The notes under the pieces: model-generated
Database searches by the model: none
Seen by the model: the letters and a program-made list of their open reading frames with translations, nothing else
Told to the model about the DNA's origin: nothing
Part shown: positions 34,858-43,933 of the stretch, piece after piece
How the letters are laid out: each line of letters begins with the position of its first letter
Position numbering within the stretch: position 1 is the stretch's first letter
Position numbers and translations under genes: made by a program
Source of the DNA: Ferruginibacter sp.
GTDB taxonomy: Bacteria; Bacteroidota; Bacteroidia; Chitinophagales; Chitinophagaceae
DNA length: 64,000 nt
Assembly (NCBI GenBank): GCA_019638525.1
Contig: JAHBTO010000001.1
Span: forward strand, 62,001 to 126,000
Direction: 5' to 3'

Positions 34858-37584
34858 ATGCAGAGGATCTACAAAGGAATTTTTATAATTTTCACCCTGT
34901 TATTTAGCAGCAATTTAGTATCGGCCCAAGATGGTTCAGTATCTGTTGATCCTGCATTATTAGGCATCTTTAATGCAAAAACTCCAAAAGAATATACCAT
35001 TGCAGATATAACTGTAACAGGTACAAAAGCTTTTGATGCTAATCTTATCATTTCTATATCGGGCCTTGCTGTTGGCGATAAAGTAATTATACCCGGTACA
35101 GATGTATTTAGTAAAGCAATTACCAAACTTTGGCGTCAAAACCTTATTTCGGATGTTGAAATTTCTTTTACAAAACTTGAAGGCACAAATTTATATGTAC
35201 AAATTGATGTAAAGGAAAGGCCCAGGCTGGCCAGTTATAAATTTGTTGGTATTAAAAAAGGCGAAAAAGACGACCTGGAACCTAAAATGGCGCTTACTAA
35301 AGACAGGGTGGTTACCGAAAACATGAAATTAAGTGCAATAGAAGTAATTCGTAAGTTTTATTATGGTAAAGGTTTTAGAAATGTAGATATACAGCTTACC
35401 GAAGAACAAGTACCGGGTATGAACAATGCCATTGCCTTAACTTTTTATATAAAAAAAGGCCATAAGGTAAAAGTAAACTCCATCAACTTTAGTGGTAATG
35501 AAAATATTGCAGCACAAAAGCTAAAGAAACAAATGAAAGGTACCAAAGAAATGAACCGAATTACTTTGTTTCCTATTACAGTTAAAAACCCATTTGGCGA
35601 TACAGAATCAAAACAAACTTTTAAAGATTATATAAAAGATGTAGGCTTTATGTCGTTAACTAAAACCAGGGATTATGTTGACCCATATTTTAGAATAAGA
35701 GGTTTTAGTGGAGCAAAATTTAATGAAAATAAATACATAGAAGATAAGGAGCATGTGCTTGACTATTATAATTCCAGGGGTTACAGGGATGCAGTAATAC
35801 TTAATGATACTGCAATCATGGACCAACGCAATAACCTTAATCTTTTTTTAAAAGTTAGCGAAGGCCGTCAATATTATTTTGGTAATATAGTTTGGCGAGG
35901 TAATACCAAATACAGCGATTCTGTATTGAATAGCATTTTAGGTATTAAAAAAGGCGATATTTATAATCTTGACCTTTTAAATAAAAAAATAGGCAAACAA
36001 TTATCTGCCGAAGGGTTGGATATTGGAAGCCTTTATATGGATGATGGTTATCTTTTCTTCCAGGTAGACCCGGTTGAAACTGCCGTATATAACGATACCA
36101 TAGATTTTGAATTAAGAATGAGGGAAGGCCCACAAGCTACTTACGGAAACATCACAATTTCGGGCAATAAAAAAACCAAAGATTATGTAATACGGCGTGA
36201 ACTGAGAACCATACCAGGTGAAAAATTTAGCCGCCAGGATATTATACGTACACAGCGAGAATTGGGGCAACTTGGCTTTATTGACCCAGAAAAAATAAAC
36301 CCCCAAATTAATCCCAATGCCGAAAACGGAACAGTTGATATCAACTGGGGAGTAGAAGAAAAATCGGGCGACCAGTTAGAACTGTCGGCAGGTTTTGGTG
36401 GAGGTATAGGCCTTACAGGAACATTGGGTGTTTCGTTCAATAATTTTTCAATAAAAAATATTACCAAACGCTCCACATGGGACCCATTACCATCGGGTGA
36501 TGGACAAAAATTTTCGGCCAGGATACAATCTAATGGAAAAGCATTCAGGTCGTATAATTTTTCTTTTACCGAGCCCTGGCTGGGAGGCAAAAAACGTAAT
36601 TCATTTACCATTGCCTATTCAAACACAAAATATGCAAATGCATATGATGTATTTGGGCAGTACTGTAAATCATGTGGCGATACATCTTATGTAAAGGCAA
36701 CCAATTTTGATATCTCATTAGGCAAGCAGTTAAAATGGCCCGATGATTATTTTAACCTAATTTATGCCATCAATGTTCAACGATATAAGTTAAGAAACTA
36801 CAGCTTGTTTGGCTCATCTGAAGAACTAAGAAATACTACATCAACCAATATAAGTTTAAGGCTTGCTCTTATTCGTAATTCTGCTGGCCCTAACCCAATA
36901 TTCCCTACCAGCGGTTCAAACTTTTTGTTAAGTGGCCAGTTTACCCTGCCTTATTCACTGTTGGGTATTACATCTAATTCTACCAACAGTTATAAATTAC
37001 CCGAGTTTCATAAATGGCGGATGAATGCTGAATGGTATGTACCTATTGGCCTTGCAAAGGGCGAAGAAAAGAACAAACAGTTTATATTAAAAGTTGCAGC
37101 AAAATATGGTTTCATTGGCAGGTACAATAAAAACCTGTCAATAACTCCCTTTGGCCGTTTTCAGTTGGGCGATGCCGGGCTTAGTAACAATTTTGCCCTG
37201 TTAGGTTATGATATTATTGCACACAGAGGATACCCCGTGTATGAAACATCAAACCCACGTATAAATCCGGAAGATATTACACCAGCACAATTTTTTACAA
37301 TTTTTAATAAATATACAGTAGAGCTTAGGTATCCATTTAGTACAAGCGCCTCAAGCACTATTTATGGATTGGCATTTTTTGAAGCTGCAAATGGCTGGTA
37401 CGATTTTAAATCATACAATCCGTTTAAATTACGCCGTTCTGCAGGCTTAGGCCTAAGGTTCTTCCTGCCTATGTTTGGTTTGCTGGGCTTCGATTATGGA
37501 ATAGGATTTGACAGGTACACCCCTACCAGTGGTTTTAAAGGTGCAGCTAAGTTTACATTTATGCTTGGCCAGGAACCTGAATAA
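34858..37584 (+). CDS. bamA: Outer membrane assembly protein BamA
   Basis: A 908-residue outer-membrane protein with a signal peptide (about 1-23), five POTRA domains (about 45-520; openings such as IADITVTGTKAFDANL, VNSINFSGNENIAAQKL and YGNITISGNKKTKDYVI), and a 16-strand Omp85 barrel. The conserved loop-6 motif region is near AHRGYPV. The C-terminus ends in an aromatic-containing strand (AKFTFMLGQEPE). It inserts barrel proteins into the outer membrane. It is 33 bases upstream of the first ompH. Confidence 0.96.
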   Translation: MQRIYKGIFIIFTLLFSSNLVSAQDGSVSVDPALLGIFNAKTPKEYTIADITVTGTKAFDANLIISISGLAVGDKVIIPGTDVFSKAITKLWRQNLISDVEISFTKLEGTNLYVQIDVKERPRLASYKFVGIKKGEKDDLEPKMALTKDRVVTENMKLSAIEVIRKFYYGKGFRNVDIQLTEEQVPGMNNAIALTFYIKKGHKVKVNSINFSGNENIAAQKLKKQMKGTKEMNRITLFPITVKNPFGDTESKQTFKDYIKDVGFMSLTKTRDYVDPYFRIRGFSGAKFNENKYIEDKEHVLDYYNSRGYRDAVILNDTAIMDQRNNLNLFLKVSEGRQYYFGNIVWRGNTKYSDSVLNSILGIKKGDIYNLDLLNKKIGKQLSAEGLDIGSLYMDDGYLFFQVDPVETAVYNDTIDFELRMREGPQATYGNITISGNKKTKDYVIRRELRTIPGEKFSRQDIIRTQRELGQLGFIDPEKINPQINPNAENGTVDINWGVEEKSGDQLELSAGFGGGIGLTGTLGVSFNNFSIKNITKRSTWDPLPSGDGQKFSARIQSNGKAFRSYNFSFTEPWLGGKKRNSFTIAYSNTKYANAYDVFGQYCKSCGDTSYVKATNFDISLGKQLKWPDDYFNLIYAINVQRYKLRNYSLFGSSEELRNTTSTNISLRLALIRNSAGPNPIFPTSGSNFLLSGQFTLPYSLLGITSNSTNSYKLPEFHKWRMNAEWYVPIGLAKGEEKNKQFILKVAAKYGFIGRYNKNLSITPFGRFQLGDAGLSNNFALLGYDIIAHRGYPVYETSNPRINPEDITPAQFFTIFNKYTVELRYPFSTSASSTIYGLAFFEAANGWYDFKSYNPFKLRRSAGLGLRFFLPMFGLLGFDYGIGFDRYTPTSGFKGAAKFTFMLGQEPE

Positions 37585-37617
37585 AAAATTAATCTGTTAA
37601 CAATAAAATATTTTAAG

Positions 37618-38130
37618 ATGAAAAAAATATTAGTTATTGCCGGATGTATGTTTATGCTTGCTTTTTCAACATCAGCACAACGTTATGCCGTTATTGATTC
37701 GAAATACATTTTAGATAAAATGCCCGAATACAAAGAAGCACAAAAAACACTTGATCAGTTTAGCGAAAAATGGCAGCAGGAAATAGATCAAAAACAAGCT
37801 GTAATGGATAAAATGTATAAAGATTATGATGCTGAGCAGGTTATGCTTAGTGATGTATTAAAGAAGAAAAGAGAAGACGAACTGTACAATAAAGAAAAAG
37901 AATTACGTGACTTGCAAAAAAAACGCTTTGGTTTTGAGGGCGACCTGTTTAAAAAAAGGCAGGAACTGATAAAGCCTATCCAGGATAAAGTGTATAATGC
38001 CGTGCAAAAACTTGCCGCAGAAAAACAATATGATTTTATATTAGATAAAAGTGAAGGAATAACCGTTATCTTTGCCGACCCCAAACTGGATAAAAGCGCA
38101 GATATACTCCGGAACCTGGGTGTTAAATAA
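37618..38130 (+). CDS. OmpH/Skp family periplasmic chaperone 1
   Basis: A 170-residue protein with a signal peptide (MKKILVIAGCMFMLAFSTSA) and a long Lys/Glu-rich coiled coil typical of Skp/OmpH, which guards unfolded outer-membrane proteins on the way to BamA. Its body opens with YAVIDSKYILDKMPEY and ends AADIL-like (KSADILRNLGVK). It follows bamA directly and is followed by a second ompH gene after 83 bases. Confidence 0.94.
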   Translation: MKKILVIAGCMFMLAFSTSAQRYAVIDSKYILDKMPEYKEAQKTLDQFSEKWQQEIDQKQAVMDKMYKDYDAEQVMLSDVLKKKREDELYNKEKELRDLQKKRFGFEGDLFKKRQELIKPIQDKVYNAVQKLAAEKQYDFILDKSEGITVIFADPKLDKSADILRNLGVK

Positions 38131-38213
38131 AATTAAATATTTAAAAAACGATGCAAAAATTTCAACAATTAAGCATCTTATTTAACTATAAAACAATAAA
38201 CATAAAAATTACA

Positions 38214-38744
38214 ATGAAAAAATTACTTTTAGTAGCTGTGATGGCAGCAGGTATGTTCAGTAGTGCATCGGCACAAACAAAAATCGGGTATATCAATACC
38301 GATGAATTAATAAGTTTAATGCCCGAAGCTGTTAAAGCTGATGCAGAAATTAAGGAATTTCAAACTTCATTGCAACAGCAGGGACAAACCTTACAAACCG
38401 AAGCCGATCAAAAAAGAGACCAGTATTTTAAAGACTCAGTAAACTTATCGCAAAGCATGAAAGAAATACGTAGGGGCGAACTGGTTAAATTATATACCCG
38501 CCTGCAAAATTACGACCAGGAAATGCAGGAAAAATCTGCTCAGTACGCACAAACAAAAATTATCCCTATACGCCAAAAAGCATTAGATGCAATTAAAGCG
38601 GTAGCAAAAGAAAAAGGTTATACTTACGTTCTTGATGAATCGCAAGGCCATCTTTTAGTGATGCCTCCTGGTGATGACCTTTTAGCCGCAGTAAAAACAA
38701 AATTGGGTATTAAAGATCCTGCACCTGCAGCAGCTGGTAAATAA
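38214..38744 (+). CDS. OmpH/Skp family periplasmic chaperone 2
   Basis: A 176-residue protein from the ATG at 38214, which gives the clean signal peptide MKKLLLVAVMAAGMFSSASAQ. A longer frame from 38151 adds 21 residues that do not look like a leader. The mature part begins TKIGYINTDELISLMPEA, the standard Skp/OmpH opening, followed by coiled coil. It is a diverged tandem copy of the gene before it, as is usual in this cluster. A strong terminator ends the operon just after it. Confidence 0.94.
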   Translation: MKKLLLVAVMAAGMFSSASAQTKIGYINTDELISLMPEAVKADAEIKEFQTSLQQQGQTLQTEADQKRDQYFKDSVNLSQSMKEIRRGELVKLYTRLQNYDQEMQEKSAQYAQTKIIPIRQKALDAIKAVAKEKGYTYVLDESQGHLLVMPPGDDLLAAVKTKLGIKDPAPAAAGK

Positions 38745-38765
38745 TTACTAAATAAATACATTTTT

Positions 38766-38798
38766 AAAACCTTCCATTAAATGGAAGGTTTTTTATTT
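38766..38798 (+). terminator. Terminator of the uppS-bamA-ompH operon
   Basis: A 12-bp perfect stem (AAAACCTTCCAT at 38766-38777, ATGGAAGGTTTT at 38781-38792) with a 3-base loop and T-rich tail. Confidence 0.93.
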
Positions 38799-38884
38799 CA
38801 TACAATTATAGATACTAACGGGTATTATTTTACTGCAAACTGTATTGTATACAACTTACCTGTATTTTACTGTTTAATAAGAAT

Positions 38885-38892
38885 TATTTTTG
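38885..38892 (+). promoter_or_regulatory. -7 promoter element (TATTTTTG) 4 nt before murI ATG
   Basis: A perfect TAnnTTTG match ending 4 nucleotides before the murI start codon, the same spacing as at pheS. If used, the mRNA would have almost no leader. Confidence 0.45.
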
Positions 38893-38896
38893 ATTT

Positions 38897-39718
38897 ATGA
38901 AACAACAACCAATTGGAATTTTCGACAGTGGTTATGGGGGGTTAACAGTGCTAAAAGAAATTAAAGCTAAACTACCGGCTTATGATTATTTATACCTGGG
39001 CGATAATTCCCGATCGCCATACGGTAACCGCAGCTTTGAAACCGTTTATGAATATACACTGCAATGTGTAAAATGGTTTTTTAAACAGGGATGCAGCCTG
39101 GTAATACTTGCCTGTAATACAGCGTCGGCAAAAGCCCTGCGCTCTATTCAGCAAAACGATCTTGCAAAAATTGACCCGGCAAAAAGAGTATTAGGCGTTA
39201 TAAGGCCCACTACAGAAATTATTGGGAATTTTACAAAAACCGGTAATATTGGCATATTAGCCACAAACGGTACCGTAGTTTCAGAATCATACCCTATTGA
39301 GATAAAGAAATTTTTTCCGGGTATTCATGTTTTCCAGCAGGCGTGCCCCATGTGGGTGCCGCTAATTGAAAATAATGAATATGATAATACCGGTGCTGAT
39401 TACTTTATTAAAAAATATATTACAGAACTAATGCAGCAATCGCCGGATATTGATACTGTTTTATTGGGCTGTACTCATTACCCGTTATTGATTGATAAAA
39501 TTAAAAATACTTTGCCCCCCACAGTAACAGTGGTATCGCAGGGAGAAATTGTAGCCAATAGCCTTGCAATTTATTTACAAAACCATCCACAGATAGACGA
39601 AAAGTGCAGTAAAAACAGGCAGATAAGCTTTTATACCACCGATTCAACAGAAGATTTTGACAACCATGCAGCCATTTTTTATGGAAGCGTTATAAAATCG
39701 TCACATTTAAGCTTATAA
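38897..39718 (+). CDS. murI: Glutamate racemase
   Basis: A 273-residue enzyme that makes D-glutamate for peptidoglycan. Catalytic residues are visible: Asp10 (GIFDSGYGG), Cys73 (LACNTASA) and Cys192 (GCTHYPLL). Both active-site cysteines and the DSG loop are intact. It follows the ompH terminator and appears to be its own transcript. Confidence 0.97.
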   Translation: MKQQPIGIFDSGYGGLTVLKEIKAKLPAYDYLYLGDNSRSPYGNRSFETVYEYTLQCVKWFFKQGCSLVILACNTASAKALRSIQQNDLAKIDPAKRVLGVIRPTTEIIGNFTKTGNIGILATNGTVVSESYPIEIKKFFPGIHVFQQACPMWVPLIENNEYDNTGADYFIKKYITELMQQSPDIDTVLLGCTHYPLLIDKIKNTLPPTVTVVSQGEIVANSLAIYLQNHPQIDEKCSKNRQISFYTTDSTEDFDNHAAIFYGSVIKSSHLSL

Positions 39719-39765
39719 ACAACAAATAAATTAAATATCAACCATCAAAATCAAAAAAATTAACC

Positions 39766-39773
39766 TACTTTTG
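39766..39773 (+). promoter_or_regulatory. -7 promoter element (TACTTTTG) for rpmH
   Basis: A perfect TAnnTTTG match 106 bases before the rpmH ATG, giving a predicted leader of about 100 bases. Confidence 0.6.
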
Positions 39774-39848
39774 CCGTCCTTTCACAAACAGCGGGGATGG
39801 TGCCTTGTTGTATGTAAAAACAGATTAGGAAATTAATTTTAAAGCAAG

Positions 39849-39864
39849 CCTGATATTAATCAGG
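39849..39864 (+). promoter_or_regulatory. Small hairpin in the rpmH leader
   Basis: CCTGAT and ATCAGG at 39849-39854 and 39859-39864 form a 6-bp inverted repeat with a 4-base loop, ending 15 bases before the ATG. It could influence ribosome access. Weak evidence. Confidence 0.35.
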
Positions 39865-39879
39865 TAAAAATTAAATAAC

Positions 39880-40047
39880 ATGCCAGGTAAAAAAAGAACT
39901 TATCAGCCACATAAGCGCCGCAGAAAAACTGTACATGGTTTTCGTAAACGTATGCAAACTGCTAATGGACGTAAAGTTTTAGCAAGCCGCAGAAAAAAAG
40001 GACGTCATAAACTAACAGTATCAAGCGAGCACGGAGATAAAAAATAA
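39880..40047 (+). CDS. rpmH: 50S ribosomal protein L34
   Basis: A 55-residue highly basic ribosomal protein: [20 protein letters not shown] then [17 protein letters not shown], the universal L34 signature. It begins [10 protein letters not shown]. The acidic-ended tail (SSEHGDKK) is a slight extension common in this phylum. As usual it is followed by rnpA and yidD, but a strong terminator lies between rpmH and rnpA here. Dna replication genes (dnaA, dnaN) are not adjacent. Confidence 0.97.
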   Translation: MPGKKRTYQPHKRRRKTVHGFRKRMQTANGRKVLASRRKKGRHKLTVSSEHGDKK

Positions 40048-40090
40048 GATGACAAGGTTTTTATGCAAAAAAACCAGGTTAAAATAACAT

Positions 40091-40120
40091 AGTCCCCCGA
40101 TTTTCTCGGGGGACTTTTTT
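40091..40120 (+). terminator. Strong terminator between rpmH and rnpA
   Basis: A 10-bp G/C-rich stem (AGTCCCCCGA at 40091-40100, TCGGGGGACT at 40106-40115), 5-base loop, then TTTTT. It ends 12 bases before the rnpA start and so should cut most rpmH transcripts before rnpA. Confidence 0.95.
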
Positions 40121-40132
40121 AATTTTAAGAAA

Positions 40133-40546
40133 TTGGATACCACAAAACGATATTGTTTTAAAAAAAATGAAAAGATAAAAAGCCGCAAAGCCATTGAGCA
40201 TTTGTTTAAATCGGGTAACCAGTTTTCTAATTTTCCGTTTAAAATATTATGGTCACTTAATGAAACTACCCCTTCATGTTTGCAAACAGGTTTTGCAGTA
40301 AGCAGTAAACATTTTAAAAAAGCTGTTGACCGTAACAGGATTAAAAGATTGATGAGGGAAGCATACCGCTTGCAAAAAAATGAACTGAAGAACCAGTTAA
40401 TAAAAAATAATAAACAGCTCTCGGTTTTTTTTATATATATAGGTAACGAGTTGCCAAAATATAATTTCATTTTTGAAAAAACAGGTAATGTATTAAAACG
40501 CTTATTAAAAATTTTGAACGATCAACAATTGAATGAAAACAATTAA
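40133..40546 (+). CDS. rnpA: Ribonuclease P protein component
   Basis: A 137-residue basic protein with the RnpA signature [13 protein letters not shown] near the start and [16 protein letters not shown] (the RNR motif) at about 65-82. It binds the RNase P RNA and helps process tRNA 5' ends. No ATG exists in frame early on, so TTG at 40133 is taken as the start and gives the family's normal N-terminus. It overlaps yidD by 14 bases. Confidence 0.95.
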   Translation: MDTTKRYCFKKNEKIKSRKAIEHLFKSGNQFSNFPFKILWSLNETTPSCLQTGFAVSSKHFKKAVDRNRIKRLMREAYRLQKNELKNQLIKNNKQLSVFFIYIGNELPKYNFIFEKTGNVLKRLLKILNDQQLNENN

Positions 40547-40763
40547 ACAGGTATTAAGTTTTCCGTTTATTGCACTGATAAAGCTTTACCAGGCAATTAT
40601 ATCACCCTGGATAGGCCCTAAGTGCCGCTACACCCCTACCTGTTCGCAATATGGTATTGAAGCTTTAAAAAAATATGGCCCAGTAAAAGGCTTGTGGCTT
40701 ACCATCAAAAGGGTAAGCAGGTGCCATCCTTGGGGTGGGCATGGTTACGATCCTGTGCCATGA
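40533..40763 (+). CDS. yidD: Membrane protein insertion efficiency factor YidD
   Basis: A 76-residue protein with the full family pattern: [54 protein letters not shown]. It has three conserved Cys. It helps YidC insert inner-membrane proteins. It overlaps the end of rnpA by 14 bases. yidC does not follow; superoxide dismutase lies convergent beyond a terminator. Confidence 0.97.
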   Translation: MKTIKQVLSFPFIALIKLYQAIISPWIGPKCRYTPTCSQYGIEALKKYGPVKGLWLTIKRVSRCHPWGGHGYDPVP

Positions 40764-40825
40764 TAAAATTCAAATATTAAAACATCTAAAGCAATAAATA
40801 ACACCAGTAACCAATCTTACATTAA

Positions 40826-40860
40826 AAAAGCTGTAACCATTTTTTTTGATTACAGCTTTT
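40826..40860. terminator. Bidirectional terminator between yidD and superoxide dismutase
   Basis: An 11-bp stem (AAAAGCTGTAA at 40826-40836, TTACAGCTTTT at 40850-40860) with T-rich flanks on both strands, placed between converging genes. Confidence 0.88.
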
Positions 40861-40885
40861 ATTTTATAAAACCATTCCTTTACTA

Positions 40886-41479
40886 TTAAAACCTTTCGGC
40901 CACTTTATCCCAGTTAACTACATTCCAAAATGCAGCTAAATAATCGGCACGGCGGTTTTGGTAAAGTAGGTAGTAAGCATGTTCCCAAACATCGCATCCC
41001 AATAATGGTGTTCCTTTTACTTCTGCAATATCCATCAAAGGATTATCCTGGTTAGGGGTAGATGTAACTTCAAGTTTACCATCTTTTACAATCAGCCAGG
41101 CCCAGCCGCTTCCAAACCTTGTCATACCTGCTGCTGCAAATTTTTCTTTAAAAGATTCAAAAGAACCAAATGAACTATTTATTGCATCAGCAAGCTTGCC
41201 AGATGGCGCCCCACCTTTACCGGGTGCAAGGCTTTCCCAAAAAAAGCTATGGTTCCAGTGGCCGCCGCCATTATTTCTTACAGCAGGGCTAATACTTCCT
41301 GCTGCAGCAACCAGTTCTTCAATGCTTTTATTTTCATTTGCTGTGCCGGCAATTGCCTTGTTTAAATTATCAACATAAGCCTGGTGGTGCTTACCATGAT
41401 GGATTTGCATGGTTTTTGTATCAAAGTGTGGCTCTAATGCATCGTATGCATATGGTAAAGCCGGTAATGTAAATGCCAT
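40886..41479 (-). CDS. Superoxide dismutase (Fe/Mn family)
   Basis: A 197-residue Fe/Mn superoxide dismutase. Metal ligands are His27 ([12 protein letters not shown]), His77 (HWNHSFFW), Asp163 and His167 (DVWEHAYYL). The residues that tune metal choice ([17 protein letters not shown]) do not settle Fe against Mn. It has no signal peptide, so it is cytoplasmic. A TAAATTTG box lies 47 bases upstream on the minus strand. Confidence 0.96.
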   Translation of the reverse strand: MAFTLPALPYAYDALEPHFDTKTMQIHHGKHHQAYVDNLNKAIAGTANENKSIEELVAAAGSISPAVRNNGGGHWNHSFFWESLAPGKGGAPSGKLADAINSSFGSFESFKEKFAAAGMTRFGSGWAWLIVKDGKLEVTSTPNQDNPLMDIAEVKGTPLLGCDVWEHAYYLLYQNRRADYLAAFWNVVNWDKVAERF

Positions 41480-41526
41480 AGTGTATAGTTTTATTTAATT
41501 AAGAATATATTTTGAATGATAGGCTA

Positions 41527-41534
41527 CAAATTTA
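41527..41534 (-). promoter_or_regulatory. -7 promoter element (TAAATTTG) for superoxide dismutase
   Basis: A perfect TAnnTTTG match on the minus strand, 47 bases before the dismutase ATG. Confidence 0.5.
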
Positions 41535-41562
41535 CGTTATCTATATCCTTATAAGATTTAAA

Positions 41563-41961
41563 ATGAAAAAAATCATAGTTATTTTAATTACGTTTTCAGG
41601 AATTTTTGCCGGCTATGCCCAACAAGTATCAACAACAAAGGATAGCGGCTACACCAAACATATACATATACCTGCAATACAGGTAAAAAAAGATTCATTA
41701 CCGGTAAAGGAAATTCCCTCTGCAAAGCTGTTCCCTAATCCTGCAAAAAATAAGGTTGAAATTGAAGTAAAAGGATTTAAACCGGGTAATGTACATATTC
41801 AGTTAATAGACAAAACCGGTAAGCTGGTAAGAAATGATTTACGGTCGTTATTTACCGGAAATGAAACCATCATTTATATGTTTTCAGAAAACCCCGGTAT
41901 TTATTTTTTAATTATAAAACAGGATGATAAAAGTTTAAAAAGCAAACTCATCATTCAATAA
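41563..41961 (+). CDS. Small secreted protein made mostly of a T9SS sorting domain
   Basis: A 132-residue protein from the ATG at 41563. The signal peptide is MKKIIVILITFSGIFAGYAQQ. After a short linker (KHIHIPAIQVKKDSL) the remaining approximately 75 residues form a T9SS type A domain (SAKLFPNPAKNKVEIEVK, IQLIDKTGKLVR, PGIYFLIIKQDDKS). There is almost no passenger domain. It may be a secreted small effector, a remnant of a larger cargo protein, or a carrier. It lies between superoxide dismutase and tadA, divergent and convergent respectively. Confidence 0.75.
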   Translation: MKKIIVILITFSGIFAGYAQQVSTTKDSGYTKHIHIPAIQVKKDSLPVKEIPSAKLFPNPAKNKVEIEVKGFKPGNVHIQLIDKTGKLVRNDLRSLFTGNETIIYMFSENPGIYFLIIKQDDKSLKSKLIIQ

Positions 41962-41998
41962 GCTATTAAAGCTTTAAAAATATATTTTTCAAGATGCA

Positions 41999-42445
41999 TT
42001 ACCTGCGTGCCTTAAAAAAATCCTTCATCAACCCGGCACATGCTGCTTTTAAAATGCCACTTACTAGTTTTGTTTTTGGATGATAAGGGTTTTTAGTGCC
42101 ACAGCATTTCCGGTACCCATTCTTTTCGTCATCGGCGCCATAAACAATTTTTCCAATCTTGCTCCAGTACAGCGCACCGCTGCACATTAGGCATGGCTCT
42201 ACGGTAACATATAATGTTGCATCGGGCAAATACTTACTGCCTAAAAAATTAAATGCTGTGGTTAATGCAAGTATTTCGGCGTGTGCGGTGCTATCGTTCA
42301 GCAACTCCACCTGGTTATGTGCTCGGGCAATAATCCGGTTGTTCATCACAATAATTGCACCTACAGGCACTTCTTCCCTGTCAAAAGCTTTTTGAGCCTC
42401 TGCCAATGCCTGTTGCATATATTGTTCATCAGTCATAGACATCAA
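41999..42445 (-). CDS. tadA: tRNA-specific adenosine deaminase / nucleoside deaminase
   Basis: A 148-residue zinc deaminase. The zinc site and proton shuttle are His55 and Glu57 (HAEI), and Cys85/Cys88 (PCLMC). The YWSKIGKIVYGADDEKNGY stretch is typical of TadA, which makes inosine at the tRNA-Arg wobble base; guanine deaminase-like relatives share the motifs. A start at 42436 (third Met) is equally possible. Confidence 0.88.
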   Translation of the reverse strand: MMSMTDEQYMQQALAEAQKAFDREEVPVGAIIVMNNRIIARAHNQVELLNDSTAHAEILALTTAFNFLGSKYLPDATLYVTVEPCLMCSGALYWSKIGKIVYGADDEKNGYRKCCGTKNPYHPKTKLVSGILKAACAGLMKDFFKARR

Positions 42446-42528
42446 ATATTTTTATGCCGGTATGTTTATACTTTATAAAGCTATATAAATTATAAACGAA
42501 ATAGTATCTTTCAACAAATTTACAAGTA

Positions 42529-43893
42529 ATGGAACACCTGCTGCATATGCAACGTTTTTTTAATAGCGGTACAACCAGGCCTTACGCATTCCGCAAAGCT
42601 CAATTGATAAAATTTAGAGATACCGTATTAAAATACGAAAAACAAATTCACGATGCACTATATACCGATCTTAAGAAAAGCCCTGAAGAATGTTGGGTTA
42701 CCGAAACAGGATTTGTTTTAGCCGAATTAAACAATACCATTAAAAATTTAAAAACATGGATGCAACCTGAATTGGTAAATACCAATTTATTAAATGTGCC
42801 TTCTAAAAGTTTTGTTTTACACGAACCCCTGGGTGTTGTGCTCATCATAAGCCCATGGAACTATCCTTTTCAATTATTATTAACGCCACTTATTGGAGCC
42901 ATTGCTGCCGGCAATTGCATTGTGTTAAAATCATCTGAATTTGCACCGGCTACATCGGCAATAATGAAACAAATGATTGAAGAGTGTTTTAACAAAGAAT
43001 ATGTTTTGTTTGTTGAAGGCGATGGCGCCAAAGTGATTCCCGCAATGATGAATTATTTTACTTTTGACCATATTTTTTATACCGGCAGCACTGCAGTTGG
43101 AAAAATAATATATAAGATGGCTGCTGAAAGACTGGTACCTGTTACCCTGGAACTGGGTGGTAAAAATCCATGCATTGTGGAGGAAGATGCAAATATTAAA
43201 GTTGCTGCACGCCGTATAGCGATGACAAAATTTAGCAATGCCGGGCAAATGTGTGTAGCGCCCGATTATTTACTGGTACATGAAAGTAAAAAAACGGCAT
43301 TTGTAGAGGCTTTAAAAAAAATAATTCTGCAATTTTTTAGTGATAAGCCTGAAGAGAGTTATAACTATGGAAAAATAATAAATGAAAAACAGTTTAGCAG
43401 GCTGGTAAATTATTTACAGCAGGGTACCATTGTTTTTGGAGGCAGGTTTGATAAAGAAAAACTATTTATCGAACCAACAATCATTGAAAATGTAAATACG
43501 GGTATGGGCATTATGCAAGAAGAAATATTTGGCCCAATTCTTCCCATCATCAGTTTTAACTCAAATGAAGAAGCATTACAATTGATTGGCCAGCATAAAA
43601 ATCCTTTAGCATTCTATGTATTTACTTCAAGCCATACAAAAGAGAATTTCTGGTTAAACAATGTTGCATTCGGTGGTGGATGTATAAATAATGCAAGCTG
43701 GCATTTAACCAATCATCATCTGCCTTTTGGCGGTAGAGGTTTTAGTGGCAGCGGGCAATATCATGGCAAGGCTTCTTTTGATACTTTCAGCCACAAAAAA
43801 TCCATCATGAAAACACCAACCTGGTTCGATCCTTCCATTAAATACCCACCATTTAAAGGAAAATTAAAACTGTTTAAATGGGTGATAAGATAA
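42529..43893 (+). CDS. Aldehyde dehydrogenase family protein
   Basis: A 454-residue NAD(P)-dependent aldehyde dehydrogenase. Glu208 (LELGGKNP) and Cys242 (NAGQMCVAPDYLL) are the catalytic base and nucleophile. The cofactor loop is ISPWNYPFQLLLTPLIGAIAAGN, and the C-terminus has PFGGRGFSGSGQYHGKASFDTFSHKKS. The shorter length (about 450) fits the fatty-aldehyde/coniferyl-type ALDH3 group. The substrate is not defined. The next gene, glutathione peroxidase-like, starts 40 bases later. Confidence 0.92.
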   Translation: MEHLLHMQRFFNSGTTRPYAFRKAQLIKFRDTVLKYEKQIHDALYTDLKKSPEECWVTETGFVLAELNNTIKNLKTWMQPELVNTNLLNVPSKSFVLHEPLGVVLIISPWNYPFQLLLTPLIGAIAAGNCIVLKSSEFAPATSAIMKQMIEECFNKEYVLFVEGDGAKVIPAMMNYFTFDHIFYTGSTAVGKIIYKMAAERLVPVTLELGGKNPCIVEEDANIKVAARRIAMTKFSNAGQMCVAPDYLLVHESKKTAFVEALKKIILQFFSDKPEESYNYGKIINEKQFSRLVNYLQQGTIVFGGRFDKEKLFIEPTIIENVNTGMGIMQEEIFGPILPIISFNSNEEALQLIGQHKNPLAFYVFTSSHTKENFWLNNVAFGGGCINNASWHLTNHHLPFGGRGFSGSGQYHGKASFDTFSHKKSIMKTPTWFDPSIKYPPFKGKLKLFKWVIR

Positions 43894-43933
43894 TGTGTTG
43901 TTACATCTCACTCAAAAATTTATCCTGAAGAAA

